NCBI GenBank assembly: GCA_018883365.1
Contig: VEQF01000004.1
Location: 34,167 to 98,166 of the forward strand
Length of the DNA: 64,000 nt
Direction of reading: 5' to 3'
Origin: Candidatus Nanopelagicaceae bacterium
GTDB lineage: Bacteria > Actinomycetota > Actinomycetes > Nanopelagicales > Nanopelagicaceae
Shown in pieces: positions 46,065 through 57,820 of the stretch. A program made the translations under genes and the position numbers. The notes under the pieces were generated by a model. That model was given only the letters and a program-made list of their open reading frames with translations, was not told where the DNA came from and ran no database searches. The number at the start of each line of letters is the position of its first letter. The stretch's first letter is position 1.

Positions 46065-46531
46065 TGGAGTTAGATTCACTTTATCAAGAGGTAATTCTGG
46101 AGCACTACAAACGCCCGCTTAACAAAGCTCTTTCGGCCAACCCCTTAGTACAGGTACATCACATCAATACATCTTGCGGCGATGAGATCACACTGAACCT
46201 TGATATGGATGGGGAAGTAATCAAATCTATAACTTGGGATGGTGTGGGATGCTCAATCTCTCAAGCAAGCACATCTGTGGTCTCTGATCTACTGAGCGGA
46301 AAAACTAGCTCTGAAGCGATGGCGCTGATCGAAGAGTTCCAGGTCATGTTGCAGAGTAAAGGTTCTGATTTGGGCAATGAAGATAATTTGGGCGATGGGG
46401 TCGCCTTTGCCGGTGTAGCAAAGTTCCCAGCTCGAGTAAAATGTGCGTTGCTGGGGTGGATGGCATCTAAGGATGCTATTTCGCAGGCAGTTGCAAAGAT
46501 AAATGGACTAAGTTCGGAGGAGAAGAGATGA
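46064..46531 (+). CDS. sufU: Sulfur acceptor SufU
   Basis: Zinc-dependent sulfurtransferase that accepts persulfide from SufS in Gram-positive bacteria. 155 residues. The three zinc-ligand cysteines appear in order: NTSCGDEITLNL, GVGCSISQASTS and RVKCALLGW, with the intervening Asp of SCGDE. The N-terminal ELDSLYQEVILEHYKRPLN is a SufU/IscU hallmark. It starts inside the sufS stop (TAATG) and overlaps sufT by 4 bases. Confidence 0.96.
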   Translation: MELDSLYQEVILEHYKRPLNKALSANPLVQVHHINTSCGDEITLNLDMDGEVIKSITWDGVGCSISQASTSVVSDLLSGKTSSEAMALIEEFQVMLQSKGSDLGNEDNLGDGVAFAGVAKFPARVKCALLGWMASKDAISQAVAKINGLSSEEKR

Positions 46532-46839
46532 GCGCATCACTTGCTGATGTAACAGAGGCAATGAAGGATGTAATCGATCCTGAGCTTGGAATTAATGTCG
46601 TGGATTTGGGACTTATTTATGATGTTTCAGTTGACGACGCAAATGTCGCAGTTCTTGATATGACACTTACCTCTGCAGCCTGCCCGTTGCAGGATGTGAT
46701 TGAAGATCAAACTCGGTCAGTTTTGCAGGACTTGGTCTCTGATGTAAAAATTAATTGGGTATGGATGCCACCTTGGGGACCTGACAAGATTACCGATGAT
46801 GGTCGCGAGCAGTTACGCGCCATTGGTTTCACTGTTTAA
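46528..46839 (+). CDS. sufT: SufT / MIP18-family (DUF59) Fe-S maturation factor
   Basis: DUF59 protein thought to help deliver or mature Fe-S clusters. 103 residues. Motifs: EAMKDVIDPELGINVVDLGL with the conserved Asp-Pro-Glu, and TSAACPLQDVIEDQ with the conserved Cys. The last gene of the suf operon, coupled to sufU by ATGA. A 54-base gap follows with the promoter of the next gene. Confidence 0.94.
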   Translation: MSASLADVTEAMKDVIDPELGINVVDLGLIYDVSVDDANVAVLDMTLTSAACPLQDVIEDQTRSVLQDLVSDVKINWVWMPPWGPDKITDDGREQLRAIGFTV

Positions 46840-46881
46840 CGTAATTTAGGTAATAGTTAAGTAATCAACTAATAACGCCAC

Positions 46882-46893
46882 TAGGGTAGGGGC
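46882..46893 (+). promoter_or_regulatory. Putative leaderless -10 of the ABC exporter gene
   Basis: TAGGGT at 46882-46887 is followed by 6 bases and the ATG at 46894. The GGGG just before the ATG is too close to be a normal ribosome binding site. Confidence 0.5.
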
Positions 46894-48756
46894 ATGTCGC
46901 AACACGCAATGTGGATGTCCTTTCGGGCTCTGACTCAAGATCAATCTGTCAAGGATCAAAAGCTCAAACCCGGAACTGTAAAGCGGATCGCTTCATATGC
47001 GTTGCCATATAAAAGAAACTTAATATTTTTCTTAATCACGGTAATAATCGATGCATTATTAGTGGTAACGACCCCATTGTTACTCAAGCGACTAATTGAT
47101 GAGGGCGTGATTCCGGGAAATCCTCAGCTGGTCACCCAGTTAGCGCTCACAGTGGGTCTTATCGCAATTGCAGATGCTTTGTTCAGCATGATTGGTCGAT
47201 GGTTCTCCGCAAGAATTGGCGAAGGATTAATCTACGATTTAAGAACTCAGGTCTTTAGCCATATACAAAAACAATCAATTGCATTTTTTACCAGAACTCA
47301 AACCGGAGCTTTGATCTCTCGTATCAATTCTGATGTCATTGGAGCGCAACAAGCTTTCACCACAACACTTTCAGGCTTAATAAGCAATATTCTTACTTTG
47401 ACCCTAGTTGTTGCGACGATGCTGGTTCTTTCCTGGCAAATAACTGTGGTTTCACTGTTATTGCTACCCCTGTTCTTGATTCCGACCAAGTGGGTTGGAA
47501 GACGGTTGCAGAAACTAACCCGTGATTCATTTAATTTGAACGCTGAAATGTCGGCGACAATGACGGAGCGATTCAACGTCTCTGGCGCTTTGTTAGTTTC
47601 TCTTTATGGCGATCCGAGCGCAGAGAATAAGTACTTCTCTTCTCGAGCCCGCAAAGTTGCTGATATCGGGATTTCCATCGCGCTATTGAACCGAATGTTT
47701 TTTATCGCTCTAACCTCTATTGCTGCAATTGCAACTGCCTTCGCCTATGGAGTCGGGGGACATCTTGCAATTAATCAGAGCATTTCACTAGGTACTTTGT
47801 TGGCCATAACAGCGTTGCTCGCGCGCCTGTATGGCCCGTTGACTGCGCTTTCAAATGTTCGGGTCGATGTTATGACCGCTTTGGTGTCTTTTGAAAGAGT
47901 ATTTGAAGTGCTTGATTTGATTCCGATGGTCAAAGATAAAGATGGTGCGAAACCATTGGAAAATGCGCCGCTGTCTATCGAGTTTAAAAATGTCCATTTC
48001 TCCTATCCGCGAGCTGAGGAGATTTCACTTGCCTCTCTAGAGTCAGTAGCCAAACCAGAAATGGTGCAAAGTGGCGAGATTTTGCGCGGAATTTCTTTTG
48101 CTGCTCCCGCAGGAACAATGACCGCTTTAGTTGGTTCATCAGGAGCGGGCAAAACCACTATTAGCTCCTTACTGGCGCGACTTTATGACGTTACCTCTGG
48201 ACAAATACTTATTAACAATCAAGATATTAGAGATTTGAAAGTTCAATCTTTGCGTGAATCAATTGGAATTGTGACGCAAGATGCTCATATGTTTCACGAC
48301 TCTATTTCGGCCAACTTGAAATACGCCAAGGCCGATGCCACAGAAATAGAGATGCAGGCTGCATGTGAAGCTGCGCAAATCTGGGATTTGATTTCATCTT
48401 TGCCAAATCGTTTTGACACTGTGGTCGGAGAGCGCGGACATCGTCTATCCGGCGGCGAAAAACAAAGATTGGCGATTGCTAGGCTTTTGTTAAAAGCGCC
48501 GCGCATAGTTGTTTTGGATGAAGCGACCGCTCATCTAGATTCAGAGAATGAAGCTTTAGTTCAGCAAGCTTTAGCTAATGCCCTTCAGGGTAGAACTAGC
48601 TTGGTAATAGCCCATCGTTTATCAACGGTGAGAGCGGCAGATCAAATTCTGGTACTCGATCAAGGTCAGATTAAAGAACGCGGCAAGCATGATGAGTTGT
48701 TAGCTCTTAATGGAATTTATGCCGATTTGTATCAGCGTCAAAGCTTTTCGGTTTGA
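46894..48756 (+). CDS. ABC exporter-type ATPase/permease (MsbA/LmrA-like half transporter)
   Basis: Half-size ABC exporter with fused membrane and ATPase domains; works as a dimer. 620 residues: six membrane helices (about 40-330) and an ATPase domain (about 360-615) with Walker A LVGSSGAGKTTISSLL, signature HRLSGGEKQRLAIARLLL, Walker B IVVLDEATAHLD and IAHRLSTVRAADQ. The substrate is unknown. In other actinobacteria ABC exporters occur near suf/cta loci, but no link is proven. Its 3' end overlaps the convergent SURF1 gene by 19 bases. Confidence 0.9.
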   Translation: MSQHAMWMSFRALTQDQSVKDQKLKPGTVKRIASYALPYKRNLIFFLITVIIDALLVVTTPLLLKRLIDEGVIPGNPQLVTQLALTVGLIAIADALFSMIGRWFSARIGEGLIYDLRTQVFSHIQKQSIAFFTRTQTGALISRINSDVIGAQQAFTTTLSGLISNILTLTLVVATMLVLSWQITVVSLLLLPLFLIPTKWVGRRLQKLTRDSFNLNAEMSATMTERFNVSGALLVSLYGDPSAENKYFSSRARKVADIGISIALLNRMFFIALTSIAAIATAFAYGVGGHLAINQSISLGTLLAITALLARLYGPLTALSNVRVDVMTALVSFERVFEVLDLIPMVKDKDGAKPLENAPLSIEFKNVHFSYPRAEEISLASLESVAKPEMVQSGEILRGISFAAPAGTMTALVGSSGAGKTTISSLLARLYDVTSGQILINNQDIRDLKVQSLRESIGIVTQDAHMFHDSISANLKYAKADATEIEMQAACEAAQIWDLISSLPNRFDTVVGERGHRLSGGEKQRLAIARLLLKAPRIVVLDEATAHLDSENEALVQQALANALQGRTSLVIAHRLSTVRAADQILVLDQGQIKERGKHDELLALNGIYADLYQRQSFSV

Positions 48757-49451
48757 GCTTTTCTTTCTTCGCGAACCACCAAAAACCAGGCTAAAACCAC
48801 AAGTAGGGCAAAGATCAACCATTGAAATGAGTAGGCCAGATGCGGCCCATCTGAAATCTCTGGCAGCATAGCTGGAACCTTGGGAGTGAACTCTTTAACA
48901 TCGCTCGAGAGTAAATCTAAATAAACATTTGAGGTTGAGACTTGCTCCTGGGAGTTCCACTTTTGCAGTTGATTACTTGCGACACCAGGTGCTGCAAATA
49001 CACTGCCCTTAATTTGGTTCTCGATATCTTCTACTCGAATTCGGGCGATGATAGAGGTTCGTTCGGTTGTAACTTTTTGCGTAATCGGGGGAGTTTGGGC
49101 GGTCGCGCCAGCAATTACCCAACCTCTATCTACCCAATACAAAATGCCTGAATCTGATTTAAATAGTGTCACTACGCCAAAACCATATTTTCCATCATGG
49201 TAGCGATTTCGCAATAAAAGTTCTTTTTCCGGAAGAAAACTTCCCTTTAGTTCAACCAATCGCCATGCGACTTCATTTTTACCAAGATTTAAAAGCTGCG
49301 CTTCGGTTAAGGAAGGTTTTTTTGTATTGTCTTTGATAAGTTCATTATTGGCGTGACGAACTTGGTAGCGGTCATACTGCCACATTGAGCCTTGAATACA
49401 ACCGTAGATAAGAGCGATACCGAGAATTGTTGCGGTTGCTATTTTGCGCAC
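48738..49451 (-). CDS. SURF1 family cytochrome oxidase biogenesis protein
   Basis: Membrane protein of the SURF1/Shy1 family, which helps assemble heme A-containing cytochrome c oxidase. 237 residues, start GTG at 49451. Two membrane helices, near 5-22 (IATATILGIALIYGCIQGS) and 210-228, flank an extracytoplasmic domain with the family motifs WQYDRYQVR, ELLLRNRYHDGKYGFGVVT and WVDRGWV. It fits with ctaA elsewhere in the window. A leaderless-type TAAGTT precedes the start. It converges on and overlaps the ABC exporter gene. Confidence 0.88.
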   Translation of the reverse strand: MRKIATATILGIALIYGCIQGSMWQYDRYQVRHANNELIKDNTKKPSLTEAQLLNLGKNEVAWRLVELKGSFLPEKELLLRNRYHDGKYGFGVVTLFKSDSGILYWVDRGWVIAGATAQTPPITQKVTTERTSIIARIRVEDIENQIKGSVFAAPGVASNQLQKWNSQEQVSTSNVYLDLLSSDVKEFTPKVPAMLPEISDGPHLAYSFQWLIFALLVVLAWFLVVREERKAQTEKL

Positions 49452-49463
49452 GGCAATAACTTA
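49452..49463 (-). promoter_or_regulatory. Putative leaderless -10 of the SURF1 gene
   Basis: On the minus strand TAAGTT (49463-49458) is followed by 6 bases and the GTG at 49451. It lies just upstream of the end of the DUF3099 gene, 10 bases away. Confidence 0.45.
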
Positions 49464-49472
49464 CTTCGAAAT

Positions 49473-49763
49473 TTAATTGAGCTCGCGAGTATTGCCCAAG
49501 ATTTTTGCCTGACCGCGAATAGTTTCACGACCGCCATTGGCCACAATTACCGATATGTAAGGCAGGACAACCGCCCCCACTAGGAAAAACCAACGATATG
49601 GGCTTGGTGTGAATACCGCTAAGAGAAAGCATGCGGTTCGGACCATCATTGATATGAAATATTTTTTTTGTCGCCCCGGTAGATCATCGGATAGGCCTGA
49701 GGCTGCCTGGGTAATGCTTTGGAAATCCTGCTGCTTTTTCTCGCCTCTATTTTTGATTCCCAT
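49473..49763 (-). CDS. DUF3099 domain small membrane protein
   Basis: Small actinobacterial membrane protein of unknown function, 96 residues. A polar N-terminus leads to the DUF3099-like pattern SITQAASGLSDDLPGRQKKY, then two membrane helices (about 37-52 and 56-75) and a short cytosolic tail. The link to SURF1 (21 bases downstream) and to infC upstream is positional only. A TACTCT -10 lies 6 bases before the ATG. It is assigned from the remembered family pattern, so the family name is likely, not certain. Confidence 0.78.
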   Translation of the reverse strand: MGIKNRGEKKQQDFQSITQAASGLSDDLPGRQKKYFISMMVRTACFLLAVFTPSPYRWFFLVGAVVLPYISVIVANGGRETIRGQAKILGNTRELN

Positions 49764-49775
49764 GCCGTAAGAGTA
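49764..49775 (-). promoter_or_regulatory. Putative leaderless -10 of the DUF3099 gene
   Basis: Minus-strand TACTCT (49775-49770) is followed by 6 bases and the ATG at 49763. Confidence 0.45.
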
Positions 49776-49823
49776 GGAGTGGCAGGAGATAGCCGCACTT
49801 TGAGAGTGTTTTGCAGCTCAGTT

Positions 49824-49852
49824 TTGTCCCAAGCGCTCAACCTGGGTACTAT
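49824..49852 (+). promoter_or_regulatory. Promoter of the infC-rpmI-rplT operon
   Basis: TTGTCC (49824-49829), 17 bases, TACTAT (49847-49852). The predicted start near 49860 gives a leader of about 140 bases before infC. Its first bases form a hairpin TTGGTC-GAAA-GGCCAA at 49860-49875. Confidence 0.6.
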
Positions 49853-49883
49853 TTCGGTCTTGGTCGAAAGGCCAACATGAAGT

Positions 49884-49957
49884 GGAGCTAGCCGCTCCCA
49901 CCTACCTCGCAATCTGGCGGGCTGGTCAAGATATTAAACCCGAATTGGGTTTATTTT
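49884..49957 (+). promoter_or_regulatory. infC leader with terminator-like attenuator hairpin
   Basis: GGAGC/GCTCC pairs at 49884-49888 and 49894-49898. Then TAAACCC (49935-49941) and GGGTTTA (49947-49953) form a perfect 7-bp stem with loop GAATT, followed by TTTT. This looks like an attenuator between the promoter and infC. L20-binding leaders control this operon in Firmicutes; no match to that structure was verified here. Confidence 0.5.
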
Positions 49958-50002
49958 GCGGCTTTCTCCTTTCATGCAGACACAACCTTGAAAGGAATAG
50001 TT

Positions 50003-50581
50003 ATCAGCACTGCAGAACCCCGTATCAATGATCGAATTCGCGTTCCTGAAGTTCGTCTAATTGGTGCAACTGGTGAACAAGTTGGAGTCGTAAGTATCGA
50101 TGAGGCGTTGCGCCTTGCTGATGAGTACGGCTTGGATCTCGTAGAGATCGCTCCAGAGGCAAATCCTCCAGTTTGCAAAGTTATGGATTTCGGAAAGTAC
50201 AAGTACGAAATTGCTCAAAAAGCGCGCGAGGCTCGTCAAAACCAAACCCATATCGTGGTTAAAGAAATCCGCATGGGCTTGAAAATTGAAAATCATGATT
50301 ACGAAACCAAGCGGAATCACATCGAAAAGTTCCTATTGGGTGGAGATAAAGTGAAGGTAACTGTTCAGTTCAAAGGCCGTGAACAGACCAGACCAGAAAT
50401 GGGATTCAAGTTGTTGCAGCGTCTTGCAGAAGATGTAGCAGCTACGGGTTTCGTGGAGTTCGCTCCAAAACGAGAGGGACGAAGCATGACGATGGTGCTT
50501 GGTCCAGTTAAGAAAAAGAGCGAAGCTCTGGCAGAGGCAAAGCGTGCGCGCGCTGCCAAAGTCAAAACTGATGAGAATTAA
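50003..50581 (+). CDS. infC: Translation initiation factor IF-3, apparent ATC start
   Basis: IF-3 binds the 30S subunit, prevents premature joining and checks the start codon. Preferred start ATC at 50003 gives 192 residues beginning (M)[18 protein letters not shown], aligned with actinobacterial IF-3. AAAGGA at 49991-49996 lies six bases before it. A TTG at 49988 is in frame, but the Shine-Dalgarno would then be inside the coding part. AUU/AUC-type starts are the known basis of infC autoregulation in E. coli. Domain motifs: [23 protein letters not shown] and the C-terminal [19 protein letters not shown], ending in a basic tail. First gene of infC-rpmI-rplT. Confidence 0.93.
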   Translation: MSTAEPRINDRIRVPEVRLIGATGEQVGVVSIDEALRLADEYGLDLVEIAPEANPPVCKVMDFGKYKYEIAQKAREARQNQTHIVVKEIRMGLKIENHDYETKRNHIEKFLLGGDKVKVTVQFKGREQTRPEMGFKLLQRLAEDVAATGFVEFAPKREGRSMTMVLGPVKKKSEALAEAKRARAAKVKTDEN

Positions 50582-50610
50582 AAGAAACAGAAAGTAACGG
50601 AGGAAAAATA

Positions 50611-50808
50611 ATGCCAAAGATGAAAACCCATAGTGGTGCGAAGAAGACTTTTCGCGTCACCGGAAGCGGAAAGATTGTGCATGAGCGCGCAGGTAAGCGC
50701 CACCTCCTAGAGCGCAAATCTTCACGACTAACACGTCGCTTGTCCAAGGATCAGACTGCAAATGACCGCAACACATTTTCTGCTAAGCGTTTGCTTGGAA
50801 TGAAGTAA
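50611..50808 (+). CDS. rpmI: 50S ribosomal protein L35 (bL35)
   Basis: Small basic 50S protein, 65 residues, with the conserved start [20 protein letters not shown] and [19 protein letters not shown]. An ACGGAGG ribosome binding site precedes the ATG by about six bases. It lies 29 bases after infC and 11 bases before rplT, the standard order. Confidence 0.98.
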   Translation: MPKMKTHSGAKKTFRVTGSGKIVHERAGKRHLLERKSSRLTRRLSKDQTANDRNTFSAKRLLGMK

Positions 50809-50819
50809 GGGGATAAAAA

Positions 50820-51182
50820 ATGGCTAGAGTAAAACGTGGTGTTCACGCAGCGAAAAAGCGCCGCACAACCCTTGAGCGTGCCAGCGGTTATCGCGGTCAG
50901 CGTTCTCGTCTATTCACTAAGGCAAAAGAGCAGGTAACTCACTCACTTGTCTATGCTTTCAACGATCGCAAAGATAAAAAAGGTGATTTCCGTCAGCTTT
51001 GGATTACCCGTATTAATGCAGCGAGCCGTGCAAATGGCATGACCTACAACCGTTTCATCCAAGGTCTTAAGACCGCTGGAATTGAAGTAGATCGCCGCGT
51101 TCTTTCTGAGCTTGCAACGAATGATCCAGCTGCTTTCACAGCGCTGGTCGAGGTTGCTCGCAAGAACGTTAAAGTTTCCTAA
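50820..51182 (+). CDS. rplT: 50S ribosomal protein L20 (bL20)
   Basis: Early 50S assembly protein that binds 23S rRNA domain I. 120 residues, with the typical [20 protein letters not shown] start, [37 protein letters not shown] and the C-terminal [13 protein letters not shown]. It may also bind its own operon leader, as in Firmicutes, but the leader here was not matched to that model. Confidence 0.98.
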   Translation: MARVKRGVHAAKKRRTTLERASGYRGQRSRLFTKAKEQVTHSLVYAFNDRKDKKGDFRQLWITRINAASRANGMTYNRFIQGLKTAGIEVDRRVLSELATNDPAAFTALVEVARKNVKVS

Positions 51183-51196
51183 ATTCATCAATTTAG

Positions 51197-52012
51197 ATGA
51201 TTACGAGCCTTCATTCGTCTCATGTGGAGACGGTGAAGGCTCTTTTAGGTCCTAGGGGTTCAAAGCAGCGCCACGAAACCGGTCTCTATGTAATTGAAAG
51301 CCTGCAAAATATCAAGGCTGCGTTGCAAGTTGCGGCTGAATCAATCGAAACTTTGTATTTCACGCAAAGTGGATTAGAAAAACTCGGCAATCAGGATTGG
51401 TCTCATGTAGATACGCTGGAAGTATCTGATGAAGTAATGAAAGCAATGACCGATACGGTTACGCCGCAAGGACTCCTAGCTGTTGCTCGGATTCCAAAGT
51501 TGTCTCTGGACGATGTTTTAGCGCGAGTTTTGGCTACGAAAAGTAAACCTTTGAAGTTAGCTTTCTTCTGGGAGATTCAAGATCCGGGAAATGCTGGAAC
51601 TGTTATTCGAGCCGCCGATGCCTTTGATTTTGATGTATTGATATTTTCTGAAAATAGCGTTGATGTATACGCTCCTAAAGTAGTTCGCTCTAGTGCTGGG
51701 TCGCTTTGGAATTACCCGGTGATCCAAGGAATCTCCTTAGAGAGTTTGTTGCAACACGCAAAAAGTAACAAGTTTCAAGTTTTCGCTACTACAGCAGGGG
51801 CTAATCTCGAACTGCAAGAGGCTGCCAAGCTAGCGAGTAATAACAACAGTCTTTGGGTTTTCGGTAATGAGGCCAGAGGAATTCCAGTTGAATTACTTTC
51901 AAATGAAATAGTGCAGCAAGTCGCGATTCCAATTTCTCATCGCGTCGAGAGCCTCAATCTTGCTACCGCGGCCTCTGTTGTCATGTATGCGGTGAACACC
52001 GCCGCCCAATAG
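51197..52012 (+). CDS. SpoU/TrmH-family RNA 2'-O-methyltransferase
   Basis: S-adenosylmethionine-dependent RNA ribose methyltransferase with a trefoil knot. 271 residues: a substrate-recognition N-terminus (about 1-95) and the SpoU catalytic domain with motif 1 FFWEIQDPGNAGTVIRAADA, motif 2 LWVFGNEARGIPVELL and motif 3 VAIPISHRVESLNLATAAS. The conserved Asn and Arg of motif 1 are present. Position between rplT and pheS is typical in actinobacteria; the target, probably 23S rRNA, is inferred. It begins 14 bases after rplT. Confidence 0.92.
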   Translation: MITSLHSSHVETVKALLGPRGSKQRHETGLYVIESLQNIKAALQVAAESIETLYFTQSGLEKLGNQDWSHVDTLEVSDEVMKAMTDTVTPQGLLAVARIPKLSLDDVLARVLATKSKPLKLAFFWEIQDPGNAGTVIRAADAFDFDVLIFSENSVDVYAPKVVRSSAGSLWNYPVIQGISLESLLQHAKSNKFQVFATTAGANLELQEAAKLASNNNSLWVFGNEARGIPVELLSNEIVQQVAIPISHRVESLNLATAASVVMYAVNTAAQ

Positions 52013-52053
52013 ACCAGGGCGCAAATAAGCATCGTCCTGCGGTAAGAAGTTAG

Positions 52054-55562
<3,509 letters not shown>

Positions 55563-55566
55563 CGTG

Positions 55567-55604
55567 CATGCATAATTATGCATCTAGTTGAATAAATATG
55601 CATA
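55567..55604 (+). promoter_or_regulatory. Tandem ARG boxes (ArgR operator) at the arg operon
   Basis: Box 1 (55567-55584) has the core TGCAT-AATT-ATGCA within the perfect 16-base palindrome at 55568-55583. Box 2 (55587-55604) has TGAAT-AAAT-ATGCA. Both fit the known ARG-box layout (TGAAT, four A/T, ATTCA) with one or two changes. Two bases separate the 18-bp boxes, and box 2 covers the -35 of argC. ArgR is encoded in the same operon, so negative autoregulation by arginine is likely. Confidence 0.85.
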
Positions 55605-55622
55605 AACAGATATGCTCGCCTG
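55588..55622 (+). promoter_or_regulatory. argC promoter, leaderless type
   Basis: TTGAAT (55588-55593), 17 bases, TATGCT (55611-55616), then 6 bases to the argC ATG. Both hexamers and the spacing are good, so this is one of the best-supported leaderless starts in the window. Confidence 0.8.
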
Positions 55623-56639
55623 ATGCGTGTAGGAGTAGTAGGGGCAAGCGGTTACGCCGGGGGAGAACTGCTCAGGCTTCTTGCGAATCATCCCCACTTT
55701 AAGGTTGGCTATATCGCTGCGGGTTCAAATGCTGGTGAAAAAATCACCTCCATTCACTCCAATCTAGTCTCGTACGACGACCAGATTTTTTCTGAGACCA
55801 GCGCTACTCAAATGAATGAATGTGATCTGGTTTTTCTTGCACTGCCACATGGAGAATCGGGTCGACTAAGTGAATCTATTAAGGAATCAGTGAAGATTGT
55901 TGATCTGGGAGCTGACTTTAGATTAAAGAGCGAACAATCTTGGAACAAGTACTACAACGCCACTTATGCCGGTAATTGGGATTATGGTTTGCCGGAACTA
56001 CCTAATCAGAGACAGAAAATCAAAGGCGCTAGCAGAATTTCCAATCCGGGTTGCTATGCAACAGCTGCAGCTTTGGCTGTAGCTCCAGTTGCTTCGCAAT
56101 CTGGAGTACAACTTGATGATGTTGTTATGGTGGCCGCAAGTGGAACCACGGGAGCTGGACGTAGTGCAAAAATCAATTTGAGTGCTAGTGAAATTGTTAA
56201 CTCACTTACCAGTTATAAATTTGGCGGAGTTCATCAACACACGCCAGAGATTGAAGAAACTTTGAGTGCTTTAAGCGGTGACGTTGTGAAAATTTCATTT
56301 ACGCCGATACTTGCACCTATGCCGCGTGGAATATTGGCCACTTTGACTTTGAAAACTGATTTACAGGCTGAAGTTGTGCGAGATCTTTATCAGACCGCTT
56401 ATGAAAAGGAAAAGTTCGTAAAGGTTCTTGAAACAGGACAGATGCCGGAAACCTCATCGGTTTTGGGTTCAAATAGCGCACACCTACAGGTCGCAGTCGA
56501 CGAACATACTTCGCGACTTATTGTTTCGGTAGCAATCGACAACTTGGGCAAAGGCGCAGCAGGACAGGCGCTGCAAAATGCAAATTTGATGTGTGGTTTT
56601 GCGGAAGATTCTGGGTTAAACGCAATTGGACTTGGTTAG
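55623..56639 (+). CDS. argC: N-acetyl-gamma-glutamyl-phosphate reductase
   Basis: Reduces N-acetylglutamyl phosphate to the semialdehyde with NADPH, third step of arginine synthesis. 338 residues, with the N-terminal GASGYAGGELLRLLANHP, LGADFRLKS, the catalytic-cysteine motif SNPGCYATAA and GVHQHTPEIEE. First gene of argCJBD-R-H, directly downstream of ARG boxes. No Shine-Dalgarno; the ATG is fixed by the promoter. argJ follows after 5 bases from its preferred start. Confidence 0.97.
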   Translation: MRVGVVGASGYAGGELLRLLANHPHFKVGYIAAGSNAGEKITSIHSNLVSYDDQIFSETSATQMNECDLVFLALPHGESGRLSESIKESVKIVDLGADFRLKSEQSWNKYYNATYAGNWDYGLPELPNQRQKIKGASRISNPGCYATAAALAVAPVASQSGVQLDDVVMVAASGTTGAGRSAKINLSASEIVNSLTSYKFGGVHQHTPEIEETLSALSGDVVKISFTPILAPMPRGILATLTLKTDLQAEVVRDLYQTAYEKEKFVKVLETGQMPETSSVLGSNSAHLQVAVDEHTSRLIVSVAIDNLGKGAAGQALQNANLMCGFAEDSGLNAIGLG

Positions 56640-56644
56640 TGGAA

Positions 56645-57820
56645 ATGGTTAGTGGAATGGTTAGCGAGCAATCAATGAAGCTACCTAAAGGTTTTCAAGG
56701 CGCAGGCATTGCTGCGGGCATTAAGAGTTCCGGCAATAAAGATCTGGCGCTGATTGTTAATTCCGGTCCGCAAATATTCGGCACCGCGGTATTCACATCT
56801 AACCAAGTGGTTGCTGCACCTGTAATTTGGAGTCGTCAGGTTATTAGAGATAACCAGGTAGCAGCGGTTGTTCTGAATAGCGGGGGAGCAAACGCTTGCA
56901 CCGGCCCTGAGGGTTTTGCTGACACTCACAAGACCGCGGAAAAAGTTGCTGAAACGGTTGGAGTTTCAGCCGCGGATGTAATCGTTTGTTCCACTGGCTT
57001 GATTGGTGTGCGGTTACCAATGGATAACCTGCTGACTGGTATCGAATTAGCTACCAAATCTTTAAGTGAATCATCGCTCGTCGATGTTGCAACGGCGATT
57101 ATGACAACAGATTCGAAGCCAAAGATTTCCTTCCTGGAGCGAAACGGCGTCTCCTTTGCCGGAATAGCAAAAGGTGCCGGAATGCTTGCTCCATCTTTGG
57201 CAACAATGCTTTCAGTAGTTATGACCGACGCAATTGTTGAGCCAGAATCTGCAATTGATTGTTTTCAATCTTCCGTCGAAAAATCATTTAATCGCATTGA
57301 CTCTGACGGTTGCACATCAACGAACGACACAGTCTTGCTTATGGCTTCGGGAGCGTCCGGAAAGACTTTATCGCGCGAAGAGTTGCAAAGCGCCTTGAAT
57401 GAAATAACTATGGATTTGTCGAGACAACTTATTGCTGATGCTGAAGGACATTCGAAGATAATTTCCATCCAAACTATTAACGCCAAAAGCGAGCGAGATG
57501 CAGTTGAGATTGGGCGTGCGTGTGCTCGAAACAACCTGTTGAAATGTGCGCTTCACGGGGAAGACCCAAATTGGGGCAGAGTACTTGCGGCTATAGGCAC
57601 TACTAATGCCGTTATGGATGCGACCAACATCGATGTAACGCTTAATGGTGTGCAAGTATGCAAAGCCAGCGCTCCCGGAGAAGATCGCAATCTAGTAAAA
57701 ATGAGTGATGAGCTGATTGAAATTATCATTGATCTTCATATGGGTTCGGCCAGCGCAACAATTTGGACTAATGATCTAACTGCTGAGTATGTTCATGAGA
57801 ATTCGGCGTACGCAACATGA
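56645..57820 (+). CDS. argJ: Glutamate N-acetyltransferase ArgJ
   Basis: Recycles acetyl groups by moving them from N-acetylornithine to glutamate; some ArgJ also use acetyl-CoA. From ATG 56645 it has 391 residues; ATG 56657 is also possible, while the long frame into argC is not expected. The autocleavage site lies in GAGMLAPSLATMLSVVMTDA, with Thr near residue 187 as the nucleophile of the beta chain. Other motifs: SGGANACTGPEG, DSDGCTSTNDTV and HGEDPNWGRVLAAIG. It overlaps argB by 4 bases (ATGA). Confidence 0.96.
   Translation: MVSGMVSEQSMKLPKGFQGAGIAAGIKSSGNKDLALIVNSGPQIFGTAVFTSNQVVAAPVIWSRQVIRDNQVAAVVLNSGGANACTGPEGFADTHKTAEKVAETVGVSAADVIVCSTGLIGVRLPMDNLLTGIELATKSLSESSLVDVATAIMTTDSKPKISFLERNGVSFAGIAKGAGMLAPSLATMLSVVMTDAIVEPESAIDCFQSSVEKSFNRIDSDGCTSTNDTVLLMASGASGKTLSREELQSALNEITMDLSRQLIADAEGHSKIISIQTINAKSERDAVEIGRACARNNLLKCALHGEDPNWGRVLAAIGTTNAVMDATNIDVTLNGVQVCKASAPGEDRNLVKMSDELIEIIIDLHMGSASATIWTNDLTAEYVHENSAYAT

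Noticed and set aside
49646..49912. Open frame of 88 codons on the minus strand upstream of DUF3099
   Set aside because: It overlaps the DUF3099 gene in another frame and covers the infC promoter; its residues show no domain pattern and it has no ribosome binding site.
56591..56644. N-terminal extension of argJ into the end of argC
   Set aside because: The extra residues are an out-of-frame reading of the argC C-terminus and do not resemble ArgJ.
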